DNA of 64,000 bases from CBDDCX01 sp965226925. GTDB lineage: Bacteria; Gemmatimonadota; Gemmatimonadetes; Longimicrobiales; Gaopeijiaceae. Below the pieces are notes generated by a model. It saw nothing but the letters and a program-made list of their open reading frames with translations. It was not told where the DNA came from and made no database searches. The stretch's first letter is position 1. The number at the start of each line of letters is the position of its first letter. A program made the translations under genes and the position numbers. Of the stretch, positions 63,657 through 64,000 are shown piece by piece. The stretch lies in the NCBI GenBank assembly GCA_965226925.1, contig CBDDEN010000011.1:1178001-1242000 (forward strand), given 5' to 3'.

Positions 63657-64000
63657 ACATGGCGAGAAGCACGTTCTACAAACGACCGAACGCGGAGCAT
63701 GCGGGAGGCCGTGAGAAAGCCGATGCAGACCTGCGGGTGCGGATCGAAGACATCTTGGCAGAGTTCCCCTCCTACGGGTACCGACGGATCACACACGAGC
63801 TCCGGAGACGAGGCCAGCTGGTCAATCACAAGCGAGTCTCACGTGTCATGCGGGAGCACGCACTCACGCCCCGCCGCGTACGCGCATGGCTCGCCACGAC
63901 GAACAGCAAGCACAAGCAGCCCGTCTATCCGAACCTGAGATGTTCGATCACTCCGGTGGGGCCTGACGAACTCTGGGTGGCAGATCTCACCTACATCCGA
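63653..64000 (+). CDS. IS150-type OrfB transposase, partial
   Basis: Starts at ATG 63653 overlapping orfA's stop (ATGA) if not fused. NMARSTFYKRP, FPSYGYRRITHELRRRG, NHKRVSRVMREHALTPRR and VGPDELWVADLTYIR, the last holding the first catalytic aspartate. The rest is beyond the window. Confidence 0.9.
   Translation, partial: MNMARSTFYKRPNAEHAGGREKADADLRVRIEDILAEFPSYGYRRITHELRRRGQLVNHKRVSRVMREHALTPRRVRAWLATTNSKHKQPVYPNLRCSITPVGPDELWVADLTYIR

Larger units (their letters stand above)
63222..64000 (+). mobile_element. IS3-family (IS150-like) element, left part
   Basis: Left end TGGAGTGAACCCCTAAAAGT-AGACA is typical of the IS150 group. It contains orfA and the start of orfB and runs off the right edge. 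Confidence 0.85.

Noticed and set aside
1..64000. CRISPR array
   Set aside because: No regularly spaced short repeats with unique spacers were found; the NHL gene's repeats (49900-50700) are coding.

Overview
GC-rich bacterial chromosome of a Gram-negative type: there are lipoprotein and Tat signals, a CopB-like outer-membrane protein, an intact moxR-DUF58-bat operon, and the tail of a MacB/FtsX-type permease of the sort abundant in Acidobacteria and Gemmatimonadota. A Gemmatimonadota-like host is my best guess, inferred from style and gene content only.

Layout. (1) 1-7.5 kb, minus strand: moxR, DUF58, a BatD-like membrane protein, batA, batB, a TPR gene and batD, joined by ATGA/TGATG overlaps; batD runs off the left edge. 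(2) 7.8-14.1 kb, minus: two CPA2-type cation/proton antiporters. One is a very large antiporter fused to a voltage-gated K+ channel and a zinc ribbon, and it is split by an IS5-family element. (3) 15-20 kb: a secreted Ig-like surface protein with a frameshift, followed by about 2 kb in which two unrelated sequences are interleaved a few bases at a time (probably a consensus artefact). (4) 20.1-28.2 kb: ordinary genes, namely a TPR protein, a zinc-ribbon membrane protein, an S41-like protease with an in-frame stop, a dicarboxylate symporter, a class V aminotransferase, an M19 dipeptidase and a phosphoesterase. (5) 28.3-43 kb: a copper/metal-resistance and haem island, with a DUF2933-like protein, DUF5676, the CopA oxidase, CopB (split by an IS3-family element), cytochrome b, a PEMT/HMA chimera, a UbiB-type kinase, an OmpR-type regulator that has lost its kinase, truncated hipBA, and ccmC (split by IS)-ccmD. 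Three promoters carry direct repeats with an 11-bp period that look like sites for one OmpR-family regulator. (6) 43-59 kb: IS-rich. A methyltransferase, TetR/cupin pair, NHL-repeat lipoprotein, Smr protein, a DUF2779 nuclease split by an IS256-family element, and a higBA module whose toxin gene is split by a nested IS (IS3 containing IS256 containing another IS3). (7) 59-63.2 kb: three attC-like sites separating an IS110 element plus a membrane protein, an AbrB/Doc toxin-antitoxin pair, and a hypothetical gene; this looks like a cluster of integron cassettes without an integrase in view. (8) 63.2-64 kb: the left part of an IS150-type element with a -1 frameshift signal.

The dominant theme is recent, intense IS activity. 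Five host genes (antiporter-channel, copB, ccmC, DUF2779, higB) are split by insertions, and removing the element plus one copy of the target duplication restores or nearly restores the reading frame. One IS copy sits at a deletion scar between a response regulator and hipA. The interleaved stretches involve exactly the IS families present here, which fits an assembly built from reads or cells with different IS occupancy.
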